A program made the position numbers and the translations under genes. This document shows, in pieces, positions 7,978 to 15,460 of a stretch of DNA of 64,000 bases (positions are counted from its first letter, which is position 1; each line of letters opens with the position of its first letter). Origin of the DNA: Actinomadura syzygii (GTDB taxonomy: Bacteria; Actinomycetota; Actinomycetes; Streptosporangiales; Streptosporangiaceae); NCBI RefSeq assembly GCF_008085905.1, contig NZ_VSFF01000015.1:186001-250000 (forward strand). Reading direction: 5' to 3'. The notes under the pieces were generated by a model, which did no database searches, was not told where the DNA came from, and saw only the letters and a list, made by a program, of their open reading frames with translations.

Positions 7978-7980
7978 GGG

Positions 7981-9105
7981 TCAGCCCTTCACACGGTCAG
8001 CGAGCAGGTCGCCGATGGCCGACAGCTCGGCCCTCGGATCGCCGGCGAGGACGCTCCAGCCCTTCGCCCGGCGGAAGTAGAGCTGGACGTCCGACTCGAC
8101 GGTGAAGCCGAACCCGCCCTGGACGTGCGTGGCGACGGTGACGGCCTTCGTCGCGGCCTGGGCGGCGTAGGCGAACGCCATCGGGACGAGCTCCGGCCGG
8201 GCGTCCGGCTCGCTGCCCGCGAACCAGGCGGCCTTGCGGGCGAGGTTGCGGGCGCCGACGACGCCGGTGTGCGCGTCGGCCAGCGCGTGCGAGATCGCCT
8301 GGAAGGCGCCGATGGGCGTGTCGAACGCCGTGCGGTCCTTGACGAAGTCGAGCCCGAGCGCGAGCGCGCCCTCGCCGATCCCGGACAGGGCGGCGGCGGT
8401 GAGCAGCTTCCACTCGCGCACGGCCGCCGCGTACAGCACGCGGGCCCGATCCCCTTCGGCGACGACGGTGCGCCCGCCGGACGACGGCTGCCACCACGCG
8501 ACCGGGGCGCGTCCCTGGTTCTCGACCAAGGGCGCGGGCTCGCCGTCGTGCAATGCCAGCTCCTCGCCGGTCAGCGCGATGACCGCGCCCGTGACCGCCC
8601 CGGCCGGGACGAGCTGGCGGGCTCCGTCCGGCGCGACGGGATGGAGGGCGAGCGTTGGGAACCGGCCGTCCTCCAGGGCGCCGCCGATCCACGTCCGTGC
8701 GAGGTCGGGCGCGGCCACGGCGAGCAGCCGCAGTGCGACGGACGCCTCGATCAGCGGGACGGGCGCGACGTGCCGCCCTGCCGCCTCGGCCACGAGGGCG
8801 AGGTCCAGCGGCGACGCCCCGCCGCCGCCGAGCGCCTCGGGCAGCCCCATCGTGGCGGCTCCGGTCCGGACCAGCGACCGCCACAGTCCCTCGTCGTGGC
8901 CGAGCGGCTCGGCCTCCCTGACCCGGGAGGTCGGGCACTCCCGGGTGAAGAGCTCGGTGAAGGCGGCCTGCACGTCCGCCTGCTCCTCGCCGAGCGAGTA
9001 GTCGTTGCGTCTGAGCTCCGGGCGGTGCGCTGTGTTCACGTGCTGTGTGTTCACGTGCTCTGCGTTCACGTGCTGTGTCGGCACGGGTGCTGTCGTCACG
9101 GGCAT
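7981..9105 (-). CDS. Acyl-CoA dehydrogenase family protein with N-terminal HVN repeats
   Basis: A 374-residue ACAD-fold protein of the divergent beta-like type found next to a canonical ACAD. It contains AALSGIGEGALALGLDFVKDRTAFDTPIGAFQAISHALAD (split helices of the C-terminal domain) and GGFGFTVESDVQLYFRRAKGWS. The central beta domain is poorly conserved, as in subunits that share FAD sites at a heterodimer interface. The first 25 residues include three imperfect repeats (QHVNA/EHVNT/QHVNT) encoded by 15-bp units. The start at 9105 has GGAAGGGAG upstream. It probably forms a complex with the following gene product. Sequence before residue 35 is not family-like. Confidence 0.85.
   Translation of the reverse strand: MPVTTAPVPTQHVNAEHVNTQHVNTAHRPELRRNDYSLGEEQADVQAAFTELFTRECPTSRVREAEPLGHDEGLWRSLVRTGAATMGLPEALGGGGASPLDLALVAEAAGRHVAPVPLIEASVALRLLAVAAPDLARTWIGGALEDGRFPTLALHPVAPDGARQLVPAGAVTGAVIALTGEELALHDGEPAPLVENQGRAPVAWWQPSSGGRTVVAEGDRARVLYAAAVREWKLLTAAALSGIGEGALALGLDFVKDRTAFDTPIGAFQAISHALADAHTGVVGARNLARKAAWFAGSEPDARPELVPMAFAYAAQAATKAVTVATHVQGGFGFTVESDVQLYFRRAKGWSVLAGDPRAELSAIGDLLADRVKG
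9032..9090 (-). repeat. 15-bp tandem repeat encoding the HVN motifs
   Basis: Three in-frame units around TGTGTTCACGTGC are repeated with period 15 inside the N-terminal coding sequence of the acyl-CoA dehydrogenase. Each contains CACGTG. In-frame length keeps the gene open, so copy number could vary without disrupting the enzyme. Confidence 0.6.
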
Positions 9106-9131
9106 CTCCCTTCCGGCGCGAACGCCGTGAA

Positions 9132-9593
9132 TCAGCCGGTCGTCGTCTCGTGGTGCGCGGTCTCGCCGTCCGGGGCGCGGCCGTCCACCCGGACGCGGCG
9201 CCGCGCGAACCGCCAGCGCCCTCCGGCGAGGACGTACTCGTCCAGGTAGCGGCCCCAGTGGTCGAGGCCGTGCGCCATCAGGACCTGGAAGTAGGCGCGG
9301 CCCCGCGCCCGCTCCCGGTCGAGCAGATCGATCTGGTGGGTGCTGACGAAGTGCCGCACGTAGGGCGGGTCGCCGCGGTCGTCGGCGGTCGCGCGCCAGC
9401 GGTCCCGCGTGCCGGTGAAGATCGTGGCGATCTCGTCCCGGCCCCGGTACGCGCGGCCGTCGCCGATCTCCATCGCCGCGTCCGGCGCGAACAGCTCCAT
9501 GAGGTCGTCGAAGCGTCCGGCGTCCCCGTACGCGTTGTACCGCGCGACGAGATCGCGGACGCCCTCCCGCGCGACGGCCTCCCACGGCTCCAT
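9132..9593 (-). CDS. Nuclear transport factor 2 (SnoaL-like) family protein
   Basis: A 153-residue single-domain protein with the cone-shaped NTF2/SnoaL fold. It begins with the helix VRDLVARYNAYGDAGRFDDLMELF, continues APDAAMEIGDGRAYRGRDEIATIFTG, and ends in a curved sheet with HFVSTHQIDLLDRERARGRAYFQVLM and HWGRYLDEYVLAGGRWRFARRRV. Members include hydratases, isomerases and dehydratases of polyketide and steroid-like substrates, and many are uncharacterised. Its ATG shares one base with the stop of the DUF35 gene (TGATG), so it is part of the LLM-thiolase-DUF35 operon. The reaction is not determinable from sequence. Confidence 0.85.
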   Translation of the reverse strand: MEPWEAVAREGVRDLVARYNAYGDAGRFDDLMELFAPDAAMEIGDGRAYRGRDEIATIFTGTRDRWRATADDRGDPPYVRHFVSTHQIDLLDRERARGRAYFQVLMAHGLDHWGRYLDEYVLAGGRWRFARRRVRVDGRAPDGETAHHETTTG

Positions 9594-10114
9594 CAGCGGT
9601 TCCGCTCGGCGGCCCGCCACGGGTCGTGCTCGGGCGGCTCGTCGGCGAGCCGGAACTGCGGCAGCGCGAGCCCGTCGCCGAGCTTCGCGAAGCACACGCG
9701 CACCCGCAGCCCGATCGCGACGTTCGCCTCGTCCTCCGGGCGGGACGGGTCGTCCCGCGCCACCAGGTTCGCGATCTTGCGCAGCGAGACGGCCTCGTCC
9801 TCGCGGCCGCCGCGCCACGGGACGCCGCGCTGCTCGTCCAGCTCGACGAGCACCACCGGATACGGCACCCAGTCGGCGAAGGCGGCGTTCACCGCCCGCG
9901 CGACGACCTGGTAGCTGTAGATCGCGCCGGTGCCGGCGACCGGCTCCCACGTCCAGTCCAGGCAGGTGCAGAACGGGCAGGCCGCGCCGATCTGCCCGCG
10001 CAGCAGGCCGCACTCCGCGCAGCGCTGCACGACCAGCTCGCCGCGCCCGGCCGCCTCGAAGTACCCGGCGTGCTCCGGGTCCGCCGCGATGTCGAACCCC
10101 TTGTAGACCGCCAC
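9593..10114 (-). CDS. DUF35 (zinc ribbon + OB-fold) acyl-CoA-associated protein
   Basis: 173 residues. The N-terminal rubredoxin-like zinc ribbon has CAEC and CPFC pairs (about residues 31-49). It is followed by an OB-fold with WEPVAGTGAIYSYQVVARAVNAAF and PYPVVLVELDEQRGV. DUF35 proteins bind acyl-CoA and act as obligate partners of Ltp-type thiolases/aldolases and MaoC hydratases. The GTG at 10114 is selected because GAGGAGG lies in front of it, inside the last codons of the Ltp gene, leaving two bases between the genes. It should form a complex with the product of 10117-11349. Confidence 0.9.
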   Translation of the reverse strand: MAVYKGFDIAADPEHAGYFEAAGRGELVVQRCAECGLLRGQIGAACPFCTCLDWTWEPVAGTGAIYSYQVVARAVNAAFADWVPYPVVLVELDEQRGVPWRGGREDEAVSLRKIANLVARDDPSRPEDEANVAIGLRVRVCFAKLGDGLALPQFRLADEPPEHDPWRAAERNR

Positions 10115-10116
10115 CG

Positions 10117-11349
10117 CTACCTCCTCATGATCAGCGCGCTGGACACCGCCGGGGTCCCCCAGCCCATGTTCATCGCGAGCTCCACGTCCCTGACCTGGCG
10201 GCAGCCGCCCTCGGCGTGGTCGTAGGTGTGCTCGCCCTCGCGCCACCCCGGGCAGGAGTCGTCGGCCTGGTGGCGCAGTTGCCGGACGTTCTCGATCACC
10301 AGGTTCATGCCGTGCGTATAGCCCTCGCAGAGCTGCCCGCCGCTGGTGTTGCTCGGACGAGCGCCGCCCAGCTCGATCGTCCCGCCGGACACGTAGTCGC
10401 CGCCCTCGCCCTCCGCGCAGAACCCGTACCCCTCGAACAGCAGGACGGGCGTGAAGGTGAACGCGTCGTAGCACCCGGTGAGCTGGACGTCGGCGGGCTC
10501 GACGCCCGCGTTGCGGAACGCGATCCGGCCGCCGTAGTACCCGGCCTGCCGGGTGATCGGGTCGCACTGGTAGTGGGCGAGCGGGTCCTGGTACGGCTTG
10601 TTGGCCCGTCCCGTCACGGACATGATGTAGGCCGGGCGCTGCCGCAGGTCGCGCGCCCGGTCGGCGGACGTCACGATCACGCAGGTGGCGTTGTCGGTCT
10701 CGATGCAGCAGTCCAGCAGGTGGCACGCGGGTTTCACGATCCACCGCGAGTCGAGCACGTCGTCGACGGTCACGCGCTTGCGGTAGTACGCCCTCGGGTT
10801 GTTGGACGCGTGCTTGGCGTGCGCGACCTTCACGGCGGCGAGCTGCTCGTTCGTCGTCCCGTAGGTCTGCATGTGGCGCGCGAACGTGAACTGGAAGCGC
10901 TGCGCCGGGCTGCTGACGCCGTACGGCGTCGTGTCGAGCGCGTCGCCCACCAGCCGGGCCGGACCCGGGCCGGACGGCGCGGGACGCCCGCCCATCCGCA
11001 GCGACGAGTAGCCGTTCATCGACCGGAACACCGCGACCGTGCTGCACATCCCGGCCTCGATCGCGCCCATCGCCAGCCCGATGATCGTCTCGGTGCTGGA
11101 GCCGCCGCCGTAGGTGTCGGTGTAGAAGTTGAGCCGGATGCCGAGGTCCGTCGCGATCGTCTGCGACAGCGTCGAGTCGCCGACCTGGTAGCAGAGCATG
11201 CCGTCGACGTCCGTCGCGTCCAGCCCGGCGTCGGCCATCGCGGCGCGGACGGCCTCGACGCCCATGCTCCGCGTGCTGCGGCCGGAGCCGCGGACGTAGG
11301 CCGTCTCCCCCACGCCGACGATGCAGTACTTGTCCTTGAGCCCGCCCAT
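10117..11349 (-). CDS. Thiolase-fold lipid-transfer-type (Ltp) protein, probable aldolase/thiolase subunit
   Basis: A 410-residue member of the SCP2-thiolase-like family. The start MGGLKDKYCIVGVGETAYVRG is typical. The position of the thiolase nucleophile reads TYGGGSSTETI, with no Cys. The usual HDCF motif is CYDAF, with Tyr replacing His, and the C-terminal loop is NTSGGQLCEGYTHGMN. Loss of the Cys argues against ordinary thiolysis. It fits the retro-aldolase Ltp2 of steroid side-chain catabolism, which works with a DUF35 partner. The adjacent DUF35 gene supports that. Its ATG overlaps the LLM stop by one base. The substrate is unknown. Confidence 0.88.
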   Translation of the reverse strand: MGGLKDKYCIVGVGETAYVRGSGRSTRSMGVEAVRAAMADAGLDATDVDGMLCYQVGDSTLSQTIATDLGIRLNFYTDTYGGGSSTETIIGLAMGAIEAGMCSTVAVFRSMNGYSSLRMGGRPAPSGPGPARLVGDALDTTPYGVSSPAQRFQFTFARHMQTYGTTNEQLAAVKVAHAKHASNNPRAYYRKRVTVDDVLDSRWIVKPACHLLDCCIETDNATCVIVTSADRARDLRQRPAYIMSVTGRANKPYQDPLAHYQCDPITRQAGYYGGRIAFRNAGVEPADVQLTGCYDAFTFTPVLLFEGYGFCAEGEGGDYVSGGTIELGGARPSNTSGGQLCEGYTHGMNLVIENVRQLRHQADDSCPGWREGEHTYDHAEGGCRQVRDVELAMNMGWGTPAVSSALIMRR

Positions 11350-12236
11350 CAGCCGTCTCCCGTCCGCGCGATCACCTCGTCGGCGAAGCGCTTGATGCCG
11401 TCCAGAACGTCCTCCTTGGTGGTCCGTCCCGCGTGATCGCGGACGGGCGCCGCGACGACCCGCGTCACGCCCAGTTCCGCCGCGCGGCGGACGGTGTCGA
11501 GGTCGGCGGGGACGCTGCACGTGACCTCGAACGGCTCGTCCTCCCGCCCCGCCTCGGCGCGGGCCGCGCGGACGACGGCGAGCATGCGGGCGACGTCGTC
11601 GAGGTCCCGCGCGCCGATCTCGATCCAGCCGTCGCCGAGCCGTCCGGCCCGGCGCAGCGCGGGCGGGGACGTCCCGCCGACCTCGATCGGGATGCCGCGT
11701 CCCGCGCCGTACCGCTGCACCGGCTTCGGCTCGAACGCGACCGGCCCGAACGCGTAGTGCCGCCCCTTGTGCTCGACCGTCTCCTCGCTCCACAGCCTGC
11801 GCAGCAGCGGGATGACCTCGTCCGTGCGGTCGCCCCGGTCGCGGAACGAGGCGCCGACGGCGCCGAACTCCTCCGCCAGCCAGCCGACCCCGACGCCGAG
11901 CGTGACCCGTCCGCCGGACACCCGGTCGAGCGTCACCACCGACCGCGCGGTGATCACCGGGTGCCGCAGCGGCAGGACGTACACGTTGGTGGCGAGCCGG
12001 ATCCGCTCGGTGGACGCCGCGATCGCCGCGAGCACCACCCACGGGTCGTACATGGGGGTGCGCGGCTCGATCGGCGGCCGGCCGTCCGCGGTGTAGAGGT
12101 AGGTCGAGGGCAGCTCCGCGGGGAGCACCAGGTGCTCGGGGACCCACACCGACTCGTAGCCGTTCTCCTCCGCGACCCGCGCGGCCTCCGGCTGGTGCCG
12201 CGGGCTCAGCCCGTACATCGGCAGACCGAACTTCAT
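11349..12236 (-). CDS. LLM class (F420-dependent-type) oxidoreductase
   Basis: A 295-residue luciferase-like TIM barrel. It shows MKFGLPMYGLSPRHQPEAARVAEENGYESVWVPEHL split at the first beta-alpha unit, RIRLATNVYVLPLRHPVITARSVVTLDRVSGGRVTLGVGVGW in the core, and IPIEVGGTSPPALRRAGRLGDGW near the C-terminus. This is the TIGR03619-like subfamily often using F420 or FMN. The start MKFG at 12236 has GGGAGGA upstream, and the reading frame continues through the operator without start signals. First gene of the six-gene leftward operon under operator O1. The reaction (oxidation or monooxygenation of the activated substrate) is inferred only. Confidence 0.9.
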   Translation of the reverse strand: MKFGLPMYGLSPRHQPEAARVAEENGYESVWVPEHLVLPAELPSTYLYTADGRPPIEPRTPMYDPWVVLAAIAASTERIRLATNVYVLPLRHPVITARSVVTLDRVSGGRVTLGVGVGWLAEEFGAVGASFRDRGDRTDEVIPLLRRLWSEETVEHKGRHYAFGPVAFEPKPVQRYGAGRGIPIEVGGTSPPALRRAGRLGDGWIEIGARDLDDVARMLAVVRAARAEAGREDEPFEVTCSVPADLDTVRRAAELGVTRVVAAPVRDHAGRTTKEDVLDGIKRFADEVIARTGDG

Positions 12237-12279
12237 GTCCCGTTCCTCCCGTGCGACGGCGCGCACCGCGATCATATAT

Positions 12280-12297
12280 CTACCAGACGGTTGGTTG
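12280..12297. promoter_or_regulatory. Operator O1 of the shared TetR-type regulon
   Basis: CTACCAGACGGTTGGTTG lies between the divergent LLM operon and the ThDP-enzyme gene. On the minus strand it reads CAACCAACCGTCTGGTAG, identical over 18 bases to O2 at 17361, and the identity extends through ATAT. On the leftward side it runs into TATATGAT, a -10-like stretch, so a bound repressor would block that promoter. Confidence 0.85.
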
Positions 12298-12373
12298 ACT
12301 AGGGGCGGCGGGAAATGGCATCGTGAAGGCGAATCCGGCCCACCGTGACGCGAGTACGAGGCGAGGACGAGAG

Positions 12374-14098
12374 ATGCCGACAGCACGCACCTTCCAGACC
12401 CCGACGCCGGTTCCGGAGGCCATCGCGACGGTGCTCGCCGAGGCGGGGATCGACATCGTCTTCGGCATCCCGGGCGGCGAGACCGGCAAGATCTTCAACG
12501 CGCTGGAGAAGTACCGCGACACGATCCGGACGGTCGTCGTCCGGCAGGAGTCGCTCGCCAGCGCCATGGCCGAGGTGTACGGGCGGCTGACCGGACGCCC
12601 CGGCGTCCTCATCGGGCAGGGCCCCTGGGTGCTCGGCCACGGGATCATCGGCACGCTGGAGGCGCACCTGTCGTCCAGCCCGATGCTGCTGCTCACCGAC
12701 TTCTCCGACGGCGCCGGGCTCACCCAGCACGGCTCCTACCAGACCGGCACCGGCGAGTACGGCAACTGGGACGCCAGGCAGAGCTTCGCGGGCGTCACCA
12801 AGCAGGTCGTCGAGGCGCGCGGCCCGGCGGAGGCGGTGCACGGCACCCAGCTCGCGATCCGGCACGCGCTGAGCGGCGAGCCGGGGCCGGTGGCCGTCGT
12901 GTACTCGGGCGCGGCGCTCACCGGGACGGTCGGGCCCGACTCGCGTCCCCGCATCTACCCGACCGCCGGGTACGTGCCGCAGCCCTCGCCGCCCGCCCAC
13001 GCGGAACGGGTCGAGGCGGCGGCGCGGGCGATCGCGGCGGCGCGCGCACCGGTGGTCATCGCCGGGAACGGCGTGCGGATCGGACGGGCCGAGGACGCGC
13101 TGCGCCGGTTCGCCGAGGCGCTGGACGCGCCCGTCGTGACGACGCCGTCCGGGAAGGGCTGCGTCGCCGAGACGCACGACCTCGCGCTCGGCGTGTTCGG
13201 CACCTTCGGCGTTCCGGCGGCGAACGCGGCCGCCGCTGGCGCCGACCTCGTCGTCGCGGTCGGCACGAAGCTCGGCTCCGGCGACACCGCCATGGAGAAC
13301 CCGGCACTGCTCGACCCGGAGCGGCAGACGCTCGTCCACCTGGACGTCGAGCCGCTGAACGCGGGCCGCGCCTTCCCGAGCGAGCACGTCCTGCTCGGCG
13401 ACGCCGCCGCGACCCTCGACGCGCTCACCGACGCGCTCACCGAAGCGCTCGGCGCCCAGGCGACGGGACGCGGCCGGGAGCGGGCGGCGGCGCTGCGCGA
13501 AGAGCACGGCCACTTCGACCATCCGGCCGCGACGTCCGACGCCGTGCCGATCATGCCGCAGCGGCTGATCGCCGAGCTGTCCCGGGCGATCGGCGACGAC
13601 GGCATCGTGACCTGCGACGCGGGCGAGAACCGGATCTTCATGACGCACTACTACCGGACGCCGAACGCGGGCGGCCTCCTCCAGGCGGCCGGGGTCGGGC
13701 CGATGGGCTACGCGATCCCGTCCGCGCTCGGCGCGAAGCTCGTCCATCCGGGCCGCCGGGTCGCCGCGGTGACCGGCGACGGCGGCTTCGCGATGGCGAT
13801 GAACGGCCTGATGACGGCGGTCGAGCACCGCATCCCCATCGTCACCGTGGTGTTCAACAACGCGGCGTTCGGCTGGGTGGTGCACGGCGGCTCGTCCGTC
13901 TCGCACTTCGACGACTTCGACCACGCGGCCATCGCGCGGGCGATGGGCTGCCAGGGGATCCGCGTGGAGGACCCGGCGGAGCTCGGCGCGGCGCTGCGCG
14001 CGGCGTTCGCCGAGGACGCGCGCCCGACCGTCGTGGACGTGCGGATCTCGATGGAGACGTCGTTCCGGGACGTGACGTCCCCCCTGGTGCGCGGTTGA
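12374..14098 (+). CDS. Thiamine diphosphate-dependent enzyme (acetolactate synthase/benzoylformate decarboxylase-like)
   Basis: 574 residues with the three-domain ThDP layout. The N-terminal PYR domain has FGIPGGETGKIFNALEKY and the cofactor-activating Glu in VVRQESLASAMAEVYGRL. The central domain has VVIAGNGVRIGRAEDAL. The C-terminal PP domain has the GDGGFAMAMNGLMTAVEHR...VVFNNAAFG thiamine-diphosphate motif. The usual active-site pattern does not distinguish carboligase from decarboxylase. It is divergent from the LLM operon and shares operator O1, so it belongs to the catabolic regulon and not to branched-chain amino-acid synthesis. The ATG at 12374 follows GAGGCGAGGACGAG. Confidence 0.9.
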   Translation: MPTARTFQTPTPVPEAIATVLAEAGIDIVFGIPGGETGKIFNALEKYRDTIRTVVVRQESLASAMAEVYGRLTGRPGVLIGQGPWVLGHGIIGTLEAHLSSSPMLLLTDFSDGAGLTQHGSYQTGTGEYGNWDARQSFAGVTKQVVEARGPAEAVHGTQLAIRHALSGEPGPVAVVYSGAALTGTVGPDSRPRIYPTAGYVPQPSPPAHAERVEAAARAIAAARAPVVIAGNGVRIGRAEDALRRFAEALDAPVVTTPSGKGCVAETHDLALGVFGTFGVPAANAAAAGADLVVAVGTKLGSGDTAMENPALLDPERQTLVHLDVEPLNAGRAFPSEHVLLGDAAATLDALTDALTEALGAQATGRGRERAAALREEHGHFDHPAATSDAVPIMPQRLIAELSRAIGDDGIVTCDAGENRIFMTHYYRTPNAGGLLQAAGVGPMGYAIPSALGAKLVHPGRRVAAVTGDGGFAMAMNGLMTAVEHRIPIVTVVFNNAAFGWVVHGGSSVSHFDDFDHAAIARAMGCQGIRVEDPAELGAALRAAFAEDARPTVVDVRISMETSFRDVTSPLVRG

Positions 14099-14109
14099 GG
14101 AGGAACCCC

Positions 14110-14451
14110 ATGCCCGTGGCCTCGAAGAACGCCTGCGCGCGCGACCAGCGCTGCCCCCGCTGGTGCGCCCTGGACCACTCCGGGACGCGGACGGCGCTGC
14201 TGCACGAGAGCGAGGCACAGGGGCTCCCGCTCTCTCACCGGCACGACGTCCGGCTGCCCGAGTCGGTGGACCTGCGGGTCGTCCAGTACGGGCCGGACGA
14301 GCCGGGCGAGAACGCGGCCCCGCCGTCGGTGGAGCTGACCTACCACGTCGGGTCCCGCTACCGGGTGATCGGTCTCTCGGCCGGTGAGGCGCGGCGCCTC
14401 GCCGGGATGCTGCTGGCCTGCGCCGCCCACGCGGAGGACGCCCCGGACTGA
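14110..14451 (+). CDS. Small DUF6907-like protein
   Basis: 113 residues, 11 bases after the ThDP-enzyme stop with AGGAGG six bases before its ATG. It shows the N-terminal CPRWCALDHSG Cys/His cluster followed by a conserved His (HESEAQGLPLSHRHDV), then a small beta-rich domain and LSAGEARRLAGMLLACA at the end. This resembles the actinobacterial DUF6907 family, small proteins often near regulatory genes, function unknown. The Cys-x3-Cys and His residues could bind a metal. Whether it works with the ThDP enzyme is unclear. Confidence 0.7.
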   Translation: MPVASKNACARDQRCPRWCALDHSGTRTALLHESEAQGLPLSHRHDVRLPESVDLRVVQYGPDEPGENAAPPSVELTYHVGSRYRVIGLSAGEARRLAGMLLACAAHAEDAPD

Positions 14452-14470
14452 TCCTCCCTCCCTCATCGAG

Positions 14471-14508
14471 CGACGGCCGCCGCCGGATCCCTCCGGCGGC
14501 GGCCGTCG
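14471..14508. terminator. Bidirectional hairpin between convergent genes
   Basis: A perfect 16-bp inverted repeat (14471-14486 with 14493-14508, six-base loop) sits between the stop at 14451 on the plus strand and the stop at 14525 on the minus strand. Its position between converging genes makes it a bidirectional transcription terminator. No U-run is visible, as is usual at this GC content. Confidence 0.8.
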
Positions 14509-14524
14509 CGTCGCGGCGCCGGGC

Positions 14525-15460
14525 CTAGGGGGCGGGGGCCTCGGCGACGTCCTTCAGGGCGGGCTTCACGGGCGGGGCCGTGCGCCAGTCCGGCACGCCG
14601 TGCTCGGGGGTCGCGACGATGCTCTGCCCCTTCGTCTCGTTCGACCAGTGCGCGTGGTTCAGCTCGTGCAGCGTGAAGCAGGCGTTCAGCGAGTTGTAGA
14701 AGCCCATGTTGTCGACGGTCTGGTTCACCGACTCCTTGATGAGCAGCGCGGCCATCGTGGGGAGCTGGGCGATGCGGCGGGCCAGCGCGAGCGTGTCGTC
14801 CGCGAGCCGGTCCGGCGCGAACACCTTGCTCACCATGCCGAGCCGGTGCGCCTCGTGGACGTCGATCGAGTCGCCGGTGAGCAGCAGCTCCTTCGCCTTG
14901 CGCGGGCCGAACTCCCAGGGGTGGCCGAAGTACTCGACGCCGCACATGCCGAGCCGGGTGCCGACCACGTCCGCGAACTTCACGTCCTCGTCGGCGACGA
15001 TCAGGTCGCACGCCCACATCAGCATCAGGCCGGCCGCGTACACGGTGCCGTGCACCTGGGCGATCGTGATCTTGCGGAGGTTGCGCCAGCGGCGGGTGTT
15101 CTCGAAGAAGTAGTGCCACTCCTGGAGCATCATCTTCTCGATGCCCGTCCGCGAACCGCCGTTGATCTTCGTCGTCGGGTGCTGGTCGGGGCCCGGACCG
15201 TACTCCGCGCGGGACTCCGCGGAGCCGATGTCGTGGCCGGACGAGAACATCGGCCCCGCCCCGCCGAGGATCACCACGCGGACGTTGTCGTCCCGCTCGG
15301 CGCGCATGAACGCGTCGTCCAGCTCCACGAGCAGGCCCCGGCTCTGCGCGTTGCGGGTCTTCGGCCGGTTCAGCAGGATCCGGACGATCGTCCCGCCGTC
15401 GAGCTCCTCGTACGTGACGAACCTGTAGTCGGATGAGCCGTTCAGATGGGCTGCGGTCAC
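14525..15460 (-). CDS. Enoyl-CoA hydratase/isomerase (crotonase) family protein
   Basis: 311 residues, somewhat longer than the usual 260 because of an insertion after the oxyanion-hole segment (SAESRAEYGPGPDQHPTTK). It shows the crotonase signatures ILGGAGPMFSSGHDIGS and VHGTVYAAGLMLMWACDLIVADEDVKF. The following helix reads GTRLGMCGVEYFGHPWEFG, so the two catalytic Glu positions of classic hydratases are not both kept. It may therefore be an isomerase, hydrolase or C-C-bond enzyme. The GTG start overlaps the CoA-ligase stop (GTGA). It is the last gene of the small-protein/ligase/crotonase unit under O2. Confidence 0.88.
   Translation of the reverse strand: MTAAHLNGSSDYRFVTYEELDGGTIVRILLNRPKTRNAQSRGLLVELDDAFMRAERDDNVRVVILGGAGPMFSSGHDIGSAESRAEYGPGPDQHPTTKINGGSRTGIEKMMLQEWHYFFENTRRWRNLRKITIAQVHGTVYAAGLMLMWACDLIVADEDVKFADVVGTRLGMCGVEYFGHPWEFGPRKAKELLLTGDSIDVHEAHRLGMVSKVFAPDRLADDTLALARRIAQLPTMAALLIKESVNQTVDNMGFYNSLNACFTLHELNHAHWSNETKGQSIVATPEHGVPDWRTAPPVKPALKDVAEAPAP

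Noticed and set aside
5482..9249. 1255-codon open frame on the plus strand
   Set aside because: It crosses several well-supported minus-strand genes in antisense. The low-complexity Arg/Ala/Val translation is what high third-position GC generates.
12299..14218. 639-codon open frame on the minus strand
   Set aside because: It is the antisense shadow of the ThDP-enzyme gene; its translation is Arg/Gly/Pro/Ala-rich without any domain, and it lacks a ribosome site.
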